NCBI GenBank assembly: GCA_003561815.1
Contig: PWVP01000206.1
Coordinates: forward strand, 1 to 8,449
DNA length: 8,449 nt
Reading direction: 5' to 3'
DNA from: Campylobacterota bacterium
GTDB lineage: Bacteria; Campylobacterota; Campylobacteria; Campylobacterales; SZUA-545
The notes beneath the pieces were generated by a model. The model saw only the letters and a program-made list of their open reading frames with translations, did not search any database and had not been told where the DNA came from. Every line of letters begins with the position of its first letter. Position 1 is the first letter of the stretch. Of this stretch, positions 6,366 to 8,449 are shown one piece after another. Made by a program: the position numbers and the translations under genes.

Positions 6366-7907
6366 TCAGCTCTTCCACTCCACGCCGTACAGATCGGTGC
6401 GGCGCGACTGGAGATTGCGCACACTGCCGCGCACGCGCACCTCTTTTAGCCGATTCATATCGAGATCGGCCACCAGCAGCATCTCGGTATTGGGCGTCGC
6501 CTCCGCGGCGATCGCATCGTGGGGGAAGGCAAAATCCGAAGGGGTAAAGACCGCCGCCTGGGAGTACTGGATATCCATGTTCTCCACATTGGGCAGGTTG
6601 CCCATACTGCCGCTAATCGCCACATAACACTCGTTTTCGATCGCCCGCGCCTGCGCGCAGAGGCGCACCCGCAGATAGCCGTTTTTCGTATCGGTCCAGT
6701 AGGGCACGAAGAGGATATCCATCCCCTCATCGGCCAGCTTTCGCGCCAGCTCGGGAAACTCCACATCGTAGCAGACCAGAATCCCGATCCGCCCCGCATC
6801 GGTCTCGAAGATGCGCAGCTTCTCGCCGCCTTGAACCCCCCAGTAGCTGCTCTCATCGGGGGTGACATGGAGCTTGTGCTGGCTCTCCACCGTCCCATCG
6901 CGGCGGCAGAGGTAGCTGACATTGTAGAGCTTCTTGTGGTAGTAGACCGGCATACTCCCGGCGATGATGTTGATGTTGTACTCCACCGCCATGTCGGTGA
7001 GTTTGCTCACCAGCCGATCGGTAAAGCTCGCCAGATAGCGGATCGCCTCGGCCTCCTTCTCATCATCCTTGGGTGAGAGCGCCATCAGCGGGGCGTTAAA
7101 AAACTCCGGAAAGAGCACAAAATCGGCGTTATAACCCGAAACCGTATCCACAAAGTAGGCCATCTGCTCTAAAAGCTCCTCAAAGCTCTCCACCGTACGC
7201 ATCCGCCACTGTACCACCCCGACCCGCACGGTCGATCGGGTGGGGGTCACCTCGATAGTGGGATCCTCATAGGCGATATTGATCCACTCTAAAAGCGTGG
7301 CGTACTCCCCCGATTCGCGATCGCCCTTAAGATAGCCGGTGATCACCCGGCGCACATGAAAGTCGTTGGCCAGCTGAAAGCTCAAAACCGGATCGTGGAT
7401 CTCTTTGCGCTTGACCATCTCGATGTAGCGCTGCGGCGTCATTCGCTCACGGTACTTATGATACCCCGGCATCCGTCCGCCCGCAATCATCCGGCGCAGA
7501 TTGAGCTGTTCGCAGATCGCCTTTCGCGCCTCATAGAGCCGCCGCCCCAACCTCAGACCCCGCCGGGCCGGATCGACCACCATCTCGATACCGTAGAGGG
7601 TATCGCCCTGCGGGTTGTGGTTTTTGATAAAGCCGCTATCGGTGATCTGATCGTAGCTGTGGTTATCGCCATACTCACTGTAGTTGACAATCAGGCTCAT
7701 CGCCGCGGCCACCAGCTCCCCGTCATACTCGATACCGATCTGGCCCTCGGGAAACTGCTTTAGTTGGGAGAGAAACTGCGCTTTGGTCCAGCCGCCCCCG
7801 ATGCCAGGATAGATGGGATCCATAATGCGCTTGATCGCTTTAAAATCTTCGCGCCGTAGGTGGCGCAGATCGAGTTTATGTTTGGAGAGTCGTTTTTTGG
7901 GGGACAA
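6366..7907 (-). CDS. GNAT acetyltransferase / carbon-nitrogen hydrolase fusion (YhcX type)
   Basis: This is a two-domain cytoplasmic protein of 513 residues, the same length as I recall for B. subtilis YhcX. The N-terminal GNAT fold (about 12-200) has the acetyl-CoA loop region VDPARRGLRLGRRLYEAR (111-128). The C-terminal nitrilase-superfamily domain (about 226-500) has the complete Glu-Lys-Cys triad: E268 in FPEFF, K345 in HKLH and C379 in VCYDVEFPE. Both halves therefore look catalytically competent. The family is conserved as a fusion, but its substrates are not established; acylation of an amine coupled to amide hydrolysis is a guess. The start is TTG 7907, six bases after AAAGGAG (7914-7920); residues follow as MSPKKRLSKHKL. 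That SD lies inside a strong inverted repeat. The gene lies 60 bases after the DAHP-synthase-like gene on the same strand and 54 bases before the response regulator. Confidence 0.92.
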   Translation of the reverse strand: MSPKKRLSKHKLDLRHLRREDFKAIKRIMDPIYPGIGGGWTKAQFLSQLKQFPEGQIGIEYDGELVAAAMSLIVNYSEYGDNHSYDQITDSGFIKNHNPQGDTLYGIEMVVDPARRGLRLGRRLYEARKAICEQLNLRRMIAGGRMPGYHKYRERMTPQRYIEMVKRKEIHDPVLSFQLANDFHVRRVITGYLKGDRESGEYATLLEWINIAYEDPTIEVTPTRSTVRVGVVQWRMRTVESFEELLEQMAYFVDTVSGYNADFVLFPEFFNAPLMALSPKDDEKEAEAIRYLASFTDRLVSKLTDMAVEYNINIIAGSMPVYYHKKLYNVSYLCRRDGTVESQHKLHVTPDESSYWGVQGGEKLRIFETDAGRIGILVCYDVEFPELARKLADEGMDILFVPYWTDTKNGYLRVRLCAQARAIENECYVAISGSMGNLPNVENMDIQYSQAAVFTPSDFAFPHDAIAAEATPNTEMLLVADLDMNRLKEVRVRGSVRNLQSRRTDLYGVEWKS

Positions 7908-7908
7908 G

Positions 7909-7936
7909 AGGGGCTCCTTTAGGGTTAGGAGCCCCT
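7909..7936 (-). promoter_or_regulatory. Hairpin masking the Shine-Dalgarno of the GNAT-nitrilase gene
   Basis: A perfect 10-base inverted repeat (AGGGGCTCCT at 7936-7927, AGGAGCCCCT at 7918-7909, read on the minus strand) flanks an 8-base loop AACCCTAA. Seven of ten pairs are G-C. The SD AAAGGAG (7920-7914) overlaps the 3' arm almost completely, and the arm ends one base before TTG 7907. No U-tract follows on either strand, so it is not a classic intrinsic terminator. In an mRNA containing both arms the ribosome site should be closed. It may act as a translational switch, RNA thermometer or protein-binding site, or as an RNA-processing/stability hairpin for the upstream message. Confidence 0.7.
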
Positions 7937-7942
7937 ATCATA
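7937..7942 (-). promoter_or_regulatory. Candidate -10 element before the GNAT-nitrilase gene
   Basis: TATGAT (5 of 6 to TATAAT) lies directly upstream of the hairpin. The predicted start, near 7930, falls inside the 5' arm. No good -35 or TGn is seen, so this is a weak call. If real, its transcript would keep only about four bases of the 5' arm and leave the SD largely free. Confidence 0.35.
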
Positions 7943-7967
7943 GCGATTAGGGCTTTAAAGCGTGCGC

Positions 7968-8449
7968 TTAGACCCCTTTATCAAACTGGCGCCAGGTGCG
8001 CTGATCCCACGCTTTGAGCTCTTTGAGGCTCTTCATAAGATACTCAAAATCGCTGGGTAGAAGCGCCTGCTCGCCATCGCTGAGCGCCTCACTGGGGTTG
8101 GGGTGCACCTCGATAATCAGGCCATCGGCTCCAGCAGCCATGCCGGCATAAGCCACCGGCATCACATAGGAGCGAAGCCCCGTGGAGTGGGAGCTATCCA
8201 CAATCACCGGCAGATGGCTCAGCTCCTGCAGATAGGGGATCAGTGCCACATCGAGGCAGTTTCGCATGGCGGTCTCGTAGCTGCGCACACCGCGAAGGCA
8301 GAGAATCACATCCTTTAGCCCCTCGCTCATCACATACTCAGCACTCATCAGGTGCTCTTTAGCCGTCGAGGCGATACCGTTTTTCAAAATCACCGGCTTG
8401 CTCTGTTTGCCCAGCTCTTTTAGGAGATTGAAGTTCTGCATGTTGCGGG
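7968..8449 (-). CDS. DAHP synthase-like protein, type I beta / AroF family (N-terminus beyond right edge)
   Basis: 3-Deoxy-7-phosphoheptulonate synthase condenses phosphoenolpyruvate with erythrose 4-phosphate, the first step of the shikimate pathway. The frame is open to the right edge; the Met at 8441 is internal, because the codons before it give RN, completing the family motif RNMQNF. The visible 159 codons hold the C-terminal half of the barrel: ELSHLPVIVD, the metal-ligand His in DSSHSTG, Glu in IEVHPNP and Asp in ALSDG. Two normally invariant blocks differ: LKNG where the family has LKRG, and CLRGVRSYE where it has CERGIRTFE. These differences leave room for a changed substrate or a paralogue. 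There is no chorismate mutase tail; the protein ends shortly after the barrel. KdsA was considered, but ALSDG, RNMQNF and the SHLP block favour the AroF family. The stop TAA is 60 bases before the GNAT-nitrilase start. Confidence 0.8.
   Translation of the reverse strand, partial: RNMQNFNLLKELGKQSKPVILKNGIASTAKEHLMSAEYVMSEGLKDVILCLRGVRSYETAMRNCLDVALIPYLQELSHLPVIVDSSHSTGLRSYVMPVAYAGMAAGADGLIIEVHPNPSEALSDGEQALLPSDFEYLMKSLKELKAWDQRTWRQFDKGV

Noticed and set aside
6345..6366. CTTTTT after the GNAT-nitrilase stop as a terminator tail
   Set aside because: There is no stable stem directly before the T-run; the only pairing (GACG/CGTC) straddles it.
6519..7076. A 185-codon plus-strand frame opposite the nitrilase domain
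   Set aside because: It is antisense to the conserved catalytic region of the GNAT-nitrilase fusion, has no recognisable motif and has no convincing SD.
7909..7936. The hairpin as a rho-independent terminator
   Set aside because: The stem is strong, but neither strand shows a run of T after it (minus: CTTGTCCCCC; plus: ATCATAGCG).
7951..7968. AAGCGCACGCTT followed by TAAAGC after the DAHP-synthase-like stop as a terminator
   Set aside because: The stem is only four base pairs around a 4-base loop and the T-run is three bases; too weak to call.
7968..8441. Complete small gene starting at ATG 8441
   Set aside because: The frame continues upstream with codons for RN, giving the conserved RNMQNF motif of DAHP synthases, so the Met is internal and the gene is partial.

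Overview
The window is a gene-dense chromosomal segment (by eye about 55-60% G+C) with seven protein genes and no RNA gene, mobile element, CRISPR array or gap longer than about 70 bases. Gene content and the style of the proteins point to Campylobacterota (former Epsilonproteobacteria): a clpS-clpA-aat cluster, a MurF-like ligase fused to an N-terminal membrane region, and extended -10 promoters without a clear -35. The G+C is high for that phylum; a Nitratifractor-like lineage would fit, but this is inference from memory, not a database result.

Left block (1-3701, minus strand): clpS -> clpA -> aat -> a CvfB/YitL-like S1 protein that runs off the left edge. The genes are joined by a one-base gap (clpS/clpA) and two 4-base stop/start overlaps (GTGA and ATGA), so they almost certainly share one mRNA. 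Three of them form the bacterial N-degron route: Aat adds Leu/Phe to protein N-termini, ClpS recognises those N-termini, and ClpA unfolds the substrate for ClpP. The pocket of this ClpS differs from E. coli at three positions.

Middle block (3702-6360): a 67-base divergent region carries a good extended -10 for clpS and a weaker rightward signal for the murF-like gene, whose likely start is TTG at 3769. That gene ends in a 4-base tail-to-tail overlap with a leftward REC-PAS-coiled-coil response regulator that has no recognisable output domain. The regulator has its own near-perfect promoter and Shine-Dalgarno (SD).

Right block (6366-8449, minus strand): a DAHP-synthase-like gene (its N-terminus is beyond the right edge) is followed after 60 bases by a GNAT-nitrilase fusion of the B. 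subtilis YhcX type. The spacer holds the most striking non-coding signal of the window: a perfect 10-bp inverted repeat whose 3' arm contains the fusion gene's Shine-Dalgarno and ends one base before its TTG start. A -10-like hexamer abuts the 5' arm, so transcripts begun there would lack most of that arm. This suggests translation that depends on RNA structure or on the choice of transcript. No wholly new multi-gene system is evident; the candidates worth following are the SD-masking hairpin, the altered ClpS pocket and the divergent DAHP synthase.
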